A stretch of DNA of 64,000 bases from Coprococcus comes ATCC 27758 (GTDB lineage: Bacteria; Bacillota; Clostridia; Lachnospirales; Lachnospiraceae), in NCBI RefSeq assembly GCF_025149785.1, contig NZ_CP102277.1:62001-126000 (forward strand), read 5' to 3'. Below the pieces are notes generated by a model. It searched no databases and was not told the DNA's origin. It saw only the letters and a list, made by a program, of their open reading frames with translations. Positions 1 to 8,382 of this stretch are shown here, piece by piece. Made by a program: the position numbers and the translations under genes. Within the stretch, counting starts at the first letter, position 1; every line of letters starts with the position of its first letter.

Positions 1-38
1 GTCAAACAAATCAAAACGAAAGGAAGGAGGGCTGTGGA

Positions 39-1142
39 TTGAAATATAGGGTTGTTTCGGTTTTGAAAGATAATAGACCACGTTTTTTGATTATTTCTGA
101 TATTGAAGAAATTGAAATCCTTCCATCAAAGTATTTGAAGCATCTGGATCAGATTAATACTTCTCCGAATACTGTAAAATCCGCAGCCTTCGCACTTTCA
201 TATTATTACAATTATCTGCAGGAGCAAACGATAGGATTGGATGAGATTACATTGCTATCCTATTCAGAGCAGAATAAACATTTTATTGATTTCTTGTATT
301 GGGTTAAGAGTGGAAAGCATACTGAGCATAATACACAGACGAGCAATAAGACCTGCAATATGTATCTTGGTGCAGTCTTCAGATACTACCAGTTTTTGGC
401 ACTGGAAGATGTTTTGCCAATGCTTAAAGTCTTACGAGTAAAAAAAGTATCATATTTTGACAGTATGGGAGTAAATCATCAAAATGCAGTGAATTCGTTT
501 AAAGGTTTCTTCAAAGAAGAAGAACCTAATCTGGAAGAAATAACATCCGAAGAAATACAGGAGCTGATAAATGCCTGTACGAATGATAGAGATCGATTGC
601 TGATAGCAATGATGGCAGAAACCGGTCTTAGATTAGGGGAAATTCTAGGAATCCATTATACCGAAGATATTGATTTTGAAAGAAGGACGGTTCGGGTAAG
701 GTATCGTGAATCCAATACCAACTTGGCAAGAGCAAAAAATGCAGAATATAGAATGGCTTTGTTAAGTAATACAACTTTTGAGTTCTTGGTTAAGTACATT
801 TCTGATAACCGAAAAAGTCTGATGAACTCGGAGTATCTATTTACAAAATTAACTGGAAAAAACAAAGGAGAGCCATTAGATGCGGATTCTGTGTATAGCA
901 TGTTGAAAAGGCTATCCAAAAAAACGGATATCAATTCCCATCCGCATCAGCTCCGACACTATTTTGCGGAGGAAAGAAGAAAAGAAGGATGGGATTTGAA
1001 TGACATTCGTTTTGCCCTGGGGCATAAGAAAGTTGAAACTACCATTAAATACTTGGGTGAAAATAATGAACGATTGGTAGAAGCGACAGATCAATACTAC
1101 TCAAATAATGAAAATTTATACCAAATTGCAGATTTTCTGTAA
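39..1142 (+). CDS. Tyrosine recombinase 1 (TnpA-like)
   Basis: Site-specific DNA recombinase of the phage integrase family, 367 aa, expected to cut and join the element ends. The catalytic set is complete: R198 in GLRLGEI, H303 and R306 in HPHQLRHY, H329 in LGHKK and nucleophile Y338. Residues about 20-150 form the N-terminal core-binding region. The start is a TTG eight bases after GGAAGGAGG; the nearby GTG at 35 runs into a stop. It is the first gene of the recombinase operon, 18 bases before the next. Size and position fit TnpA of Tn554-type transposons (about 360 aa), but the sequence alone cannot exclude another integrase subgroup. Confidence 0.9.
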   Translation: MKYRVVSVLKDNRPRFLIISDIEEIEILPSKYLKHLDQINTSPNTVKSAAFALSYYYNYLQEQTIGLDEITLLSYSEQNKHFIDFLYWVKSGKHTEHNTQTSNKTCNMYLGAVFRYYQFLALEDVLPMLKVLRVKKVSYFDSMGVNHQNAVNSFKGFFKEEEPNLEEITSEEIQELINACTNDRDRLLIAMMAETGLRLGEILGIHYTEDIDFERRTVRVRYRESNTNLARAKNAEYRMALLSNTTFEFLVKYISDNRKSLMNSEYLFTKLTGKNKGEPLDADSVYSMLKRLSKKTDINSHPHQLRHYFAEERRKEGWDLNDIRFALGHKKVETTIKYLGENNERLVEATDQYYSNNENLYQIADFL

Positions 1143-1160
1143 AAGGAAGGAGGGATTACC

Positions 1161-2891
1161 TTGGCAGTATTAAAAATTGTTCCGAAGTTATATCAGGAAA
1201 AAATACCTGAGAAATTAAAGGAAGAAATATCTTTAGTTACGACTGGAGAAGCAAAATACTATAACCGGTTATACAAATTTTTTCAGTATACAGATATACA
1301 GTGTACTGCAGATATTAACTATGAAACGAGAAAAATGTATATGGACTCTCTTGAAAAAGAGGATATTTCAGAAAAATATAAAGCGGAATTACTGAGCTTA
1401 TTTGATCGTTTAAAAATAGAAAATATGCCGGATGTCTATTCACAAGGAAAGCCCTTCTCTGTAGAACAGGAGTTTTTTAAGCAAGACAAATTGTTTTTGC
1501 TGTATGTCCCCAATAAGAAGAAAGCACAATCTTTCCGTCAGGTGGTTGATAAGAATGATTTGTTATGGGACTTAACGAGGATACATTCATCACAGTTGGT
1601 GCGACAGACAAAAATATTGCTGTGTGAAATTCTGAATATGGATAAGGTACAAAGACATCGAAGATATTTTTTAGAACCATTAAAAGCACTTATACGGTTT
1701 TGCGATAAGTACGGAATAGATGATATTGAAGAAATGGAACAGGCAGACGAAAACAGATTTTATCTGTATTTAAACAAGGAGTCGGAAATTATAAAAAAAC
1801 AGGCTTCTAAGATTGTTGAGTTTGCGAGAAGAACGTTATTTCTGACAGATTCAGAGACAAATTGGCGAGCGTGTATCTGGTATATGGATAGGTTTCAGTT
1901 TGATAAATCGAGAATCAATGCTAGTTCACCTGTTAAAAGCCTTTCATTTATTAATATTTACGAAAAAGAAAATCGTTGGTATTTACAATTATACGCAAAA
2001 TATTTGGTCGGGATATCGGATCTGTCTTTATCAAATATCCGAAATACAATAAGTTTTATTTCACAATTTTTAAAATATCTGGATGGACAGAGTAAGAAAG
2101 TAACTGAACTGGAGATACAAGATATAGAGGGTTATGTGTCTGTTTTGGATAAGTCCGATATTAAGTATTCTACTTTTAACCGATATATCACACATATGCA
2201 TACATTTCTACAGTTTTTGAAAATGAAAAATATTGAAGTGTTGAAGTTTTATCCGGAACGATTTTTAAAAAAAGGTTTTTCAGAACACAATGAAAGAAGT
2301 GTTCCAGAAAAAACAATTGCTCATCTGATTAAGGAGCTGCCGGCATTCCCAGAGCATTTACAGTTGATGTATTTGATTTTGTTTTGCACAGGAATTAGGA
2401 AAAGCGAGGTTTGTACAATAAAATCGGGAGCCTTTTATTCACAAGGCAATGAGAATTGGATGCGCATATATCAAAGCAAAATGCGGAGAGAAAAAGTCAT
2501 TCCTGTTCCCAGTTTATTGGTTGGACTGGTGAATGATTATGAAAAAAAGTACGGAATAAAAAATGGGGAGTATTTATTCAAAAATAAAAAGGGTGGTGCA
2601 TTTAATGGACAGACATTTTCAAATCAGATGATTCGGGAGTGTAAGGTTCGTGGGATTGCCTGCGGAGATTATATCTTTAGAGCACACGATTACAGACATA
2701 ACCTTGCAACTTCAATGTACGGAAATGGGGTTTCTATACAAGGGGTACGAGATTATCTAGGACATTCAAGTGAGAATATGACAAAACAGTACATTGATTT
2801 CATGCCGGAACGTATTGTATCAGCTGAAGATAAATATTTCTCTAAAAATCAGTCATTTAAATTGAAAGGAGCAGAAGATGATGAAAGGTAA
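1161..2891 (+). CDS. Tyrosine recombinase 2 (TnpB-like)
   Basis: Second tyrosine recombinase, 576 aa. The catalytic residues are R413 in TGIRKSE, H509 and R512 in HDYRHN, H535 in LGHSSEN and Y544. About 250 extra residues precede the usual core-binding domain, making it longer than a standard integrase (300-400 aa) and closer to TnpB of Tn554 (about 630 aa). The start is a TTG just after AAGGAAGGAGGG. Its 3' end overlaps the next gene by 14 bases, so the proteins are probably translated together and act as one complex on the element ends. Confidence 0.88.
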   Translation: MAVLKIVPKLYQEKIPEKLKEEISLVTTGEAKYYNRLYKFFQYTDIQCTADINYETRKMYMDSLEKEDISEKYKAELLSLFDRLKIENMPDVYSQGKPFSVEQEFFKQDKLFLLYVPNKKKAQSFRQVVDKNDLLWDLTRIHSSQLVRQTKILLCEILNMDKVQRHRRYFLEPLKALIRFCDKYGIDDIEEMEQADENRFYLYLNKESEIIKKQASKIVEFARRTLFLTDSETNWRACIWYMDRFQFDKSRINASSPVKSLSFINIYEKENRWYLQLYAKYLVGISDLSLSNIRNTISFISQFLKYLDGQSKKVTELEIQDIEGYVSVLDKSDIKYSTFNRYITHMHTFLQFLKMKNIEVLKFYPERFLKKGFSEHNERSVPEKTIAHLIKELPAFPEHLQLMYLILFCTGIRKSEVCTIKSGAFYSQGNENWMRIYQSKMRREKVIPVPSLLVGLVNDYEKKYGIKNGEYLFKNKKGGAFNGQTFSNQMIRECKVRGIACGDYIFRAHDYRHNLATSMYGNGVSIQGVRDYLGHSSENMTKQYIDFMPERIVSAEDKYFSKNQSFKLKGAEDDER

Positions 2892-4386
2892 TATTAATTT
2901 GATTTCGTATGACTGTTATCAACAAGCTACAGAAAAACAGTTGGCAGGACTGAAATGGAAGGAAAACAGGGTGTACTACATATCAGAGATTCATAATGAA
3001 AAGATGCAGGATGAGATTTATGGGTATATCGATGATAGATGTAGACGTTTGTCATTATCAACAGTAGTAAATGATATTTACAGATTTGATCTGTTGAAAG
3101 AATTTCTGAATGAGAAGTGTACAAGTTGTAGTAGCATCACTGATAAAAAATGGGAAGAACTGGAGAGAAGTTATAAAGCATTTTTATATAAAAAAGGATT
3201 GGCGCTGTATGTTAGAAGAAATAGACCGGATAGGCGGAATGTTGAGCAACAAAGTAGCGCTCAGATTTCTTTTCTGAAAATGTATTATGAGTATGTTGTG
3301 AAGTGTAAAACAGCAGATATTCCAGAAAATGAAAAAGATGTATGGGATATGAGAAAGTTGGATATTGTGCCAAGGAGTAATCCGATTCGTGGAAGATATA
3401 GATTAGATTTTCGTGAGATCAGGCAGAAAGAATTTAAAGAGATAATAAAGAAAATATTGTATAGCCACTGCCAGACAAAAGCAATGGGTAGTATAAAAGG
3501 TGAATTGCGTGGATTCCGTCGGTTTGCTAGTTTCATGTATGATCGATTCCCAGAAGTAAAGCACTTTACAGAAATTAGCAGGGATATGATAGAAGATTAT
3601 CTGGTTTATATAAAAACGGATACTGGTCTTACATCAGTCAGTTACACGACAGAGCTGTCGGTTTTGGATAATCTGTTGGATGAAATAGGGCGTGAACTGG
3701 AAATAGGAAATATATGCAACCTTTTTCTGTCCAGTGATTGCAGAGCATATGACAACGCTTTACCAGAAGCGTATTCAGATGCAGAAATCAGAAGATTTAA
3801 TTGTGCATTAACAAAATTAAAGCCCCAGTTAGGCAGATGTTTAATAATACATCAGATGCTCGGTACAAGAATAGAGGATACGTTGACTTTGCGAAGGGAT
3901 TGCTTATCTGAGAAATCTGGACATTATTTTATAACTATTATCCAGCAGAAAACAAGGAAATATAAAAGACCAGTTAGCAATCAGCTGGCAGAATTGATTA
4001 GAAAAGCAATAGAAGTTTCAGAAAAGGAGCATCCAGATTCAGAATATATTTTTCTGCAAGATAATGGAAAATTGTATACAGATTCAATGCTGAAATATCA
4101 TGTAAATATCATGATTTATGAAAATGATATCAGGGATGATAATGGAAATTATTTTGAGTTTCGTACACATCGTTTTAGACATACTTTTGGAGTAAAACTT
4201 ACAGAAATGAAATTAGATGATGATAGCATTGCAAGGCTGTTGGGGCATAAGGATACACGAACCATACCACATTATCGGCGGTTAAGAAACGAAGCATTAG
4301 CGGAGGATACAAAGGCTGTACGAGATGAAATGAATGAATTATTAGCACAATACAGGAGGGAAAAGGAAAATGCAGAAACACGATAA
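2878..4386 (+). CDS. Tyrosine recombinase 3
   Basis: Third tyrosine recombinase in the same operon, 502 aa. The active-site residues are R331 in LGTRIED, H431 and R434 in THRFRHT, H457 in LGHKD and Y466. Two ATG codons stand in tandem at 2878 and 2881; both lie behind GAAAGGAG inside the end of recombinase 2. Classical Tn554 has only two recombinases (TnpA, TnpB), so a third complete one is the notable point. The arrangement recalls RIT (recombinase-in-trio) elements, but these proteins are longer and are followed by a TnpC-like gene. The overlap with the next gene (17 bases) supports coupled translation. Confidence 0.88.
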   Translation: MMKGNINLISYDCYQQATEKQLAGLKWKENRVYYISEIHNEKMQDEIYGYIDDRCRRLSLSTVVNDIYRFDLLKEFLNEKCTSCSSITDKKWEELERSYKAFLYKKGLALYVRRNRPDRRNVEQQSSAQISFLKMYYEYVVKCKTADIPENEKDVWDMRKLDIVPRSNPIRGRYRLDFREIRQKEFKEIIKKILYSHCQTKAMGSIKGELRGFRRFASFMYDRFPEVKHFTEISRDMIEDYLVYIKTDTGLTSVSYTTELSVLDNLLDEIGRELEIGNICNLFLSSDCRAYDNALPEAYSDAEIRRFNCALTKLKPQLGRCLIIHQMLGTRIEDTLTLRRDCLSEKSGHYFITIIQQKTRKYKRPVSNQLAELIRKAIEVSEKEHPDSEYIFLQDNGKLYTDSMLKYHVNIMIYENDIRDDNGNYFEFRTHRFRHTFGVKLTEMKLDDDSIARLLGHKDTRTIPHYRRLRNEALAEDTKAVRDEMNELLAQYRREKENAETR

Positions 4387-4777
4387 AATGGTAGCACTGG
4401 CAAAAGAAAAAAGTGCGGAAATGACGGAAACAGCAATAACAGCTATTGAAACAATGTATAGAAAAAATATAAAAATTTCAGTTGCTGAACTTACAAAACT
4501 AACAGGACTTTCCAGAGGTTTTTTCTATAATAATCCGAATGTGAAACAGGTCATGATGGAATTGAAGGAAAAACAACAGGGAATGATATTGCGAAATCCT
4601 AAAAGTGATGCTATTGCAAAAGCACAGGAAGCACGGATTAAGAGTTTAGAACAGAAATTATCCGATAGTGTTCCGAAAAACGAATATGAAAGTCTTCAGA
4701 AAAAATATGAAGAATTACAGGTGAAATATAGTCAAATGAAAAAGGGAACACTGTTGAAGATGTACGACCAATTATAG
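4370..4777 (+). CDS. DUF6262/TnpC-like transposition accessory protein
   Basis: Small basic protein of 135 aa. Residues about 25-55 look like a helix-turn-helix (ISVAELTKLTGLSRGFFY) and residues about 80-125 like a coiled coil. Size, architecture and position directly after the recombinases match TnpC of Tn554 (about 125 aa) and the DUF6262 family; TnpC is known to influence the orientation and frequency of transposition. The start ATG at 4370 follows GGAGGGAAAAGGAAA and lies within the end of recombinase 3. The role is inferred from context; the protein may bind DNA at the element ends. Confidence 0.75.
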   Translation: MQKHDKMVALAKEKSAEMTETAITAIETMYRKNIKISVAELTKLTGLSRGFFYNNPNVKQVMMELKEKQQGMILRNPKSDAIAKAQEARIKSLEQKLSDSVPKNEYESLQKKYEELQVKYSQMKKGTLLKMYDQL

Positions 4778-4797
4778 GAAGAAAAGGAGAATATTTT

Positions 4798-5178
4798 ATG
4801 CAGAACGAAATTTATGATGAGAAAAATGGACTTACTTATATGTTATGTGGTGATTATTATTTGCCAAAATTGGCACTTACAGATATCGAACCAACTTATG
4901 GGAAATATGGGATGCTTCGTAAAAGCTATTTACAGGAACACAGAAAGGCAAAATATCAAATATTGTTGTTACAAGGAAAACTTGTCGAGCATTTGAATCA
5001 GATTGATGCAGAAGCAAGGGATAGGGAAGAACAATTAGTAAAACAGATGATGGAGAAACAAGGAATTACAGAGAAATTAAAAAGGCAGGACAACATGGAA
5101 TGGACAAGGAGGATGAATGCCATTTGTCATGATGCAGAAGAGATGATTTTGACGGAAATGATATATACAAAAGGATAA
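4798..5178 (+). CDS. TnpV family transposon protein
   Basis: 126 aa. The order of short motifs (LTYMLCGDYYLPKLAL, GKYGMLRKSYL, GKLVEHLNQID, then MEWTRRMN near the C-terminus) matches TnpV, a protein of unknown function found in Tn4451-type and other clostridial mobile elements. The second half is highly charged and probably helical. The ATG at 4798 follows AAAAGGAGAATATTTT. It lies 20 bases after the TnpC-like gene and is probably in the same transcript. No enzymatic motif is visible. Confidence 0.8.
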   Translation: MQNEIYDEKNGLTYMLCGDYYLPKLALTDIEPTYGKYGMLRKSYLQEHRKAKYQILLLQGKLVEHLNQIDAEARDREEQLVKQMMEKQGITEKLKRQDNMEWTRRMNAICHDAEEMILTEMIYTKG

Positions 5179-5189
5179 TGAACTGCATT

Positions 5190-5304
5190 GGATAGCAAGA
5201 ATTTTGCAGCCCGGATAGCAAAAAAGTGGAAGTCCGGATAGCAAAAAAAAGGAAGTCCGGATGGCAAGATTCTTGCTGTCCGGAAAGACAAAAAAGTGAG
5301 GGAT
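5190..5304. repeat. Cluster of 23-base direct repeats near the element end
   Basis: Four contiguous 23-base units start at 5190, 5213, 5236 and 5259, followed by a decayed fifth at 5282. Each begins GGATAGCAA (GGATGGCAA in the fourth) and most end in GGAAGTCC or a variant. The first and fourth contain the inverted repeat GCAAGAnTTnTTGC. They sit between the TnpV gene and the small membrane protein gene. They may be recombinase or accessory-protein binding sites; this is inferred from position only. Confidence 0.8.
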
Positions 5305-5309
5305 TAAAA

Positions 5310-5606
5310 ATGTTGGTTAAGTACATAATAAAAGTGTTTTTATATTTAATTCTTGCAGTAATGACATTGATTCGCTGGTTATTAAAAATTCCGATGATGT
5401 TGGGAAATATTTTGCTTTACTTTTTATCAATTATATTTATTCTGACAGGTGTTTTGAGTTATGGATTTGCATTGGAATCTGCAAGAGAATGTGGGCGAAT
5501 GATAATAATTGGGATGGCATTTGGTGCAATACCAGACTTTGTCCCATTTTTGGGAAAAAGTTTAGAGACATTGGTTGCCAAACTGTTAAGTATGACAAAT
5601 GAATGA
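5310..5606 (+). CDS. Small membrane protein, CD1845-like
   Basis: 98 aa, with at least two hydrophobic segments (about residues 5-25 and 30-58) and a third weaker one, then a short polar tail. It resembles the small membrane proteins (CD1845 type) often carried by clostridial conjugative and mobilizable elements; the match is by general pattern and is not certain. The ATG at 5310 follows AGTGAGGG and removes an unlikely polar N-terminus that would be translated out of the direct repeats if a GTG at 5226 were used. It is the last gene of the element before its terminator. Function unknown. Confidence 0.6.
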   Translation: MLVKYIIKVFLYLILAVMTLIRWLLKIPMMLGNILLYFLSIIFILTGVLSYGFALESARECGRMIIIGMAFGAIPDFVPFLGKSLETLVAKLLSMTNE

Positions 5607-5618
5607 GAAAGTCAATAT

Positions 5619-5652
5619 GAAAGAGGGCTGTGAAAGGCTCTCTTTTCTTTTT
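5619..5652 (+). terminator. Terminator of the element operon
   Basis: Inverted repeat AAAGAG...CTCTTT around a loop that includes GGCTGTGAAAGGC, followed by a T-rich tract. It lies 12 bases after the last element gene. About 100 bases follow with no gene before the cpaF junction; they contain the small palindrome TATACAGTGTATA, which may belong to the recombination site. Confidence 0.6.
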
Positions 5653-5757
5653 GCAACTGTGGAATGGCAAGATAATAACGTTATATACAGTGTATATTAA
5701 GTGCAGATATTGTATTTCTGCATGATGGGAACATAGGGAGTCCATATAAAAAGTATT

Positions 5758-6273
5758 AATACAGGCCATGACGGATCGATCAGTACCGGTCATGCGAACA
5801 GTCCGGATGATATGATGAGCAGACTGTCTACAATGGTACTGATGGGGATTAAACTTCCGCTGGAAGCAGTTATGCGTCAGATCGCTTCCGGAATCGATAT
5901 CCTGGTACATCTGGGACGCCTTCGGGACAAGAGCAGGAAAGTATTGGAAATCATGGAGGTATTGGGATATGAAAAAGGAGAAATCAGGCTTCAACCGTTA
6001 TTTTCCTTTCAGGAGACGGGAAGTAAGGATGGAAAAATCCAGGGGGAGTGGGTGAAAAGGTCCACACTTACACGGACGGAAAAATTTATGGCGGCAGGGT
6101 ATCAGCCGGAAGGAGTATGCCCTGGCAATAACGGAAAGTATTCTTCTGGTGTTCCTGATCGCCATGCTGTTCTATTCAAGACTGTGGATGATGGCAGTGC
6201 TTTTTCCTCTGGGAATGAAGTATTACGAAAGGATGATCCGTCAGGCGGAGGAAAAAGGGAAGAGATGTTTTGA
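5758..6273 (+). pseudogene. cpaF: cpaF 3' fragment, cut off by the mobile element
   Basis: C-terminal part of a CpaF/TadA-type secretion ATPase, the hexameric motor of Tad/Flp pilus assembly. The conserved stretches NTGHDGSIST, GHANSPDDMMSRL, GIKLPLEAVM and GRLRDKSRKV are present; the Walker A motif and everything upstream are missing because the element interrupts the gene. The frame is open from 5737, but no reasonable start precedes the homology. At the other end the frame runs about 58 codons past the usual CpaF C-terminus (near TEKFMAAGY, about 6099) and through the start of tadB, which suggests a small indel there. The missing 5' part should lie left of the element, outside this window. 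Confidence 0.85.
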
Positions 6274-6817
6274 AAGACAGTTCCAGGATGCGCTTCAATC
6301 ACTGGAAGCGCAGCTGAATGTGGGATACTCTATGGAGAACGCGATCAAAGAGGTACAGAGAGACCTGCAGATCATGTATGACAGGCATACACTTATTGTA
6401 CGGGAATTTACGTATATGGTAAGGCAGCTGAATCTGAACGTAACCGCGGAAGCTGCCTGGAAGGATTTTGCTGCAAGGGTAGCACTTCCGGAGGTGGATA
6501 CATTTGTCACTGTATTTTCCCTGGCAAAGAGGAGCGGAGGCGACAGTATTCTGATCATTAAAAATGCGGTTAGACAACTTGGTGATAAAGCGGAAGTAAA
6601 AAGAGAAATTGATACCGTAATTGCAGCGAAAAAAATGGAATTTCAGATCATGTCAGTGATCCCTTTGGGAATTATTGGTTATATGCGTCTGAGCTTTCCG
6701 GAATTTATGGCGGGGTTATACGGGAATCTGCCAGGAGCGGTTTTTATGAGTATTTGTCTTGGAGCTTACATTGCTGCCTGGAGACTTGGATGCAAGATTG
6801 TGGAAATCGAGGTATAG
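6149..6817 (+). CDS. tadB: TadB-like pilus assembly protein, start disturbed
   Basis: Inner-membrane platform protein of the Tad pilus (type II secretion F domain), 222 aa from GTG 6149. Visible are an N-terminal membrane segment, the cytoplasmic F-domain signature (LEAQLNVGYSMENAIKEV, FSLAKRSGGD) and two C-terminal membrane segments. Odd: coding-like sequence continues upstream in the same frame to about 6092 (SRKEYALAITES), yet no ATG, GTG or TTG lies between the stop at 6053 and 6149. Removing one G from the GGG run at 6097-6099 would join it to an ATG at 6088 in the cpaF frame. Either GTG 6149 is a late start or the gene has a frameshift. It is followed by tadC after 2 bases. Confidence 0.75.
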   Translation: MFLIAMLFYSRLWMMAVLFPLGMKYYERMIRQAEEKGKRCFERQFQDALQSLEAQLNVGYSMENAIKEVQRDLQIMYDRHTLIVREFTYMVRQLNLNVTAEAAWKDFAARVALPEVDTFVTVFSLAKRSGGDSILIIKNAVRQLGDKAEVKREIDTVIAAKKMEFQIMSVIPLGIIGYMRLSFPEFMAGLYGNLPGAVFMSICLGAYIAAWRLGCKIVEIEV

Positions 6818-6819
6818 AA

Positions 6820-8133
6820 ATGTGGTTTTGTATCGGAATGTATTTCTTTCTCGGAGCTTGTGCATGGATGTATTTCAAGAAGAAATTACTTTTCAGAAAA
6901 TGGGACAGGCTTCTCAGGCGGATATTTTTTTTGATGTTGGCGGTGACAAGTCTGGCATTTTTGTCGGAAATCGTGCAGAAGACAGGGACGGAAAACTCTG
7001 AAACCATGCAGATAAAGCGGAACGGGTACGGGGAAGGACAAAAAGAAGCGGCGCTTTCTATGCAGGTTGAAGGAGAAAAAAAGCAGGATATAGAAATTCG
7101 TGTGTCACCAAAGATTTACAGTGAAAAACGGCTGGAAAAGGAGTTTCAGAAAGCGAGGAAAGAGCTTGCAAAAGTGATTTCCGGGGAAAATAAGGATCTG
7201 TCGCATATAAAGACAGATCTGGATCTGGTAACAGCATTAGACGATTTTCCGTTTTCGGTTTCCTGGGAACTTAGCAGATATGATGTAATGGATTCGCTTG
7301 GGAGACTGGATCAGGAAAAAATCCGGGAAGAAGATCCGGAGAATCAGGGGATTGGGATGAATATTACCGGAGTTTTGCATTATGAAGATAAGGTATATCC
7401 GTGTGAGATGGATCTTGTTATTTTTGCAGGACAGGAGAAAACGCTTTCCACGAAAGAGCGGGTTCTGGAACTGGTAAGATTACAGGACAGTGCTACGAGG
7501 CAGAAAGCATATCTTACACTGCCACCCAGTCTGGACGGAAGAAAAATTGCCTGGACAGAGGAGAAAGATTCAAAAGTGATTCCGATTCTGATGCTCGGAA
7601 TGGCGATAAGCATTCTGCTTGTCGGAAGAGAAATACAGAAAGAAAACAATCAGAAGAAGACGAGAAAAGAGCAGATGATGCTGGATTATCCGGAAATTAT
7701 CACAGAGTTTACGATGCTGACCGGTGCCGGAATGACAGCAAAAAATGTGTGGAAAAGGATTGCGGAAGACTATGGGATCACCAGGGGAAAAACGGGAAGA
7801 AAAAGAGAAGCATATGAAGAAATCTGGAAAACCTGGCAGGAAATGAAAAGTGGGATTCCGGAGATGGAATGTTATGAAAGATTTGCAAGAAGATGTGATC
7901 TGATTCCGTATATGAAAATGGGAGCACTTCTTTCACAGAATCTGAAAAAGGGTGCAAAAGGAATTTCTGAAATGCTTCGTATGGAGGCAGTACAGGCACT
8001 GGAGGACAGAAAGAGCAGGGCGAGACAGCTGGGAGAAGAGGCAGGAACCAGACTTTTGATCCCAATGCTTTTGATGCTGATCATCGTGATTACGATCGTA
8101 GTTGTACCGGCATTTTTGTCGATCCAGATGTAG
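6820..8133 (+). CDS. tadC: TadC-like pilus assembly protein
   Basis: Second F-domain platform protein of the Tad pilus machine, 437 aa. Layout: one or two N-terminal membrane segments, a polar region of about 200 residues, a membrane segment (VIPILMLGMAISILLVG), the F domain (FTMLTGAGMTAKNVW, GTRLLIPMLL) and a C-terminal membrane segment. It is expected to pair with TadB and couple the CpaF motor to pilin extrusion. The ATG at 6820 follows CGAGG and lies just after the tadB stop; a TTG at 6754 would overlap tadB by 64 bases and is less likely. The long polar insert is typical of the clostridial variant. Confidence 0.82.
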   Translation: MWFCIGMYFFLGACAWMYFKKKLLFRKWDRLLRRIFFLMLAVTSLAFLSEIVQKTGTENSETMQIKRNGYGEGQKEAALSMQVEGEKKQDIEIRVSPKIYSEKRLEKEFQKARKELAKVISGENKDLSHIKTDLDLVTALDDFPFSVSWELSRYDVMDSLGRLDQEKIREEDPENQGIGMNITGVLHYEDKVYPCEMDLVIFAGQEKTLSTKERVLELVRLQDSATRQKAYLTLPPSLDGRKIAWTEEKDSKVIPILMLGMAISILLVGREIQKENNQKKTRKEQMMLDYPEIITEFTMLTGAGMTAKNVWKRIAEDYGITRGKTGRKREAYEEIWKTWQEMKSGIPEMECYERFARRCDLIPYMKMGALLSQNLKKGAKGISEMLRMEAVQALEDRKSRARQLGEEAGTRLLIPMLLMLIIVITIVVVPAFLSIQM

Positions 8134-8144
8134 GAGGTGAGAGA

Positions 8145-8345
8145 ATGAAGGCGGTAAAAAAGAAGCTGTGGACGGGATGGATCAGAATTCAGAAGATTCT
8201 GACGGAAAAAGACGGGATATCAACGGTAGAATTGATCCTTGTACTGGTCGTCATTATCGGTCTGGTTATCATTTTTAAGAAACAGCTTAATGAACTTGTA
8301 ACTAAAATATTTGAAAAAATAACGAATGAAAGTTCAGGAATCTAA
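8145..8345 (+). CDS. flp: Flp1-family type IVb pilin
   Basis: Short prepilin of 66 aa, the structural subunit of the Tad/Flp pilus. The sequence shows a basic leader, the processing site EKDG|ISTVEL with the required Glu at +5, and one hydrophobic helix (LILVLVVIIGLVIIF). The predicted mature chain is about 43 aa, within the normal Flp range. The ATG follows AGGAGGTGAGAGA. It lies between tadC and the DUF5702 gene and should be processed by the prepilin peptidase encoded at 10667. Confidence 0.88.
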   Translation: MKAVKKKLWTGWIRIQKILTEKDGISTVELILVLVVIIGLVIIFKKQLNELVTKIFEKITNESSGI

Positions 8346-8382
8346 AATAAAAATTTTATTTCAGAAATGAGTGTGTACAGAG

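Larger units (their letters stand above)
1..5757 (+). mobile_element. Tn554-like element with three tyrosine recombinases, right part
   Basis: Seen: six genes on one strand with overlaps or short gaps, encoding three full-length tyrosine recombinases, a TnpC/DUF6262-like protein, a TnpV-like protein and a small membrane protein, then direct repeats and a terminator. The DNA is more AT-rich than the pilus genes that follow. The right boundary is placed between about 5735 and 5758, because from 5758 the sequence encodes the conserved NTGHDGS box of CpaF, while the same frame meets a stop at 5734. The left end lies outside the window. Known: Tn554-type transposons carry tnpA, tnpB and tnpC and insert site-specifically. 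Inferred: this is a relative with one more recombinase. No resistance or other cargo gene is visible in the part shown. Confidence 0.8.

Noticed and set aside
5190-5304. CRISPR-like repeats
   Set aside because: Units adjoin without spacers and no cas gene is nearby.
5226-5606. Longer start (GTG 5226) for the small membrane protein
   Set aside because: It would translate the direct repeats into a polar, cysteine-bearing tail; the ATG at 5310 has a better site.
6754-6819. TTG start for tadC
   Set aside because: It overlaps tadB by 64 bases; the ATG at 6820 has a GAGG site.
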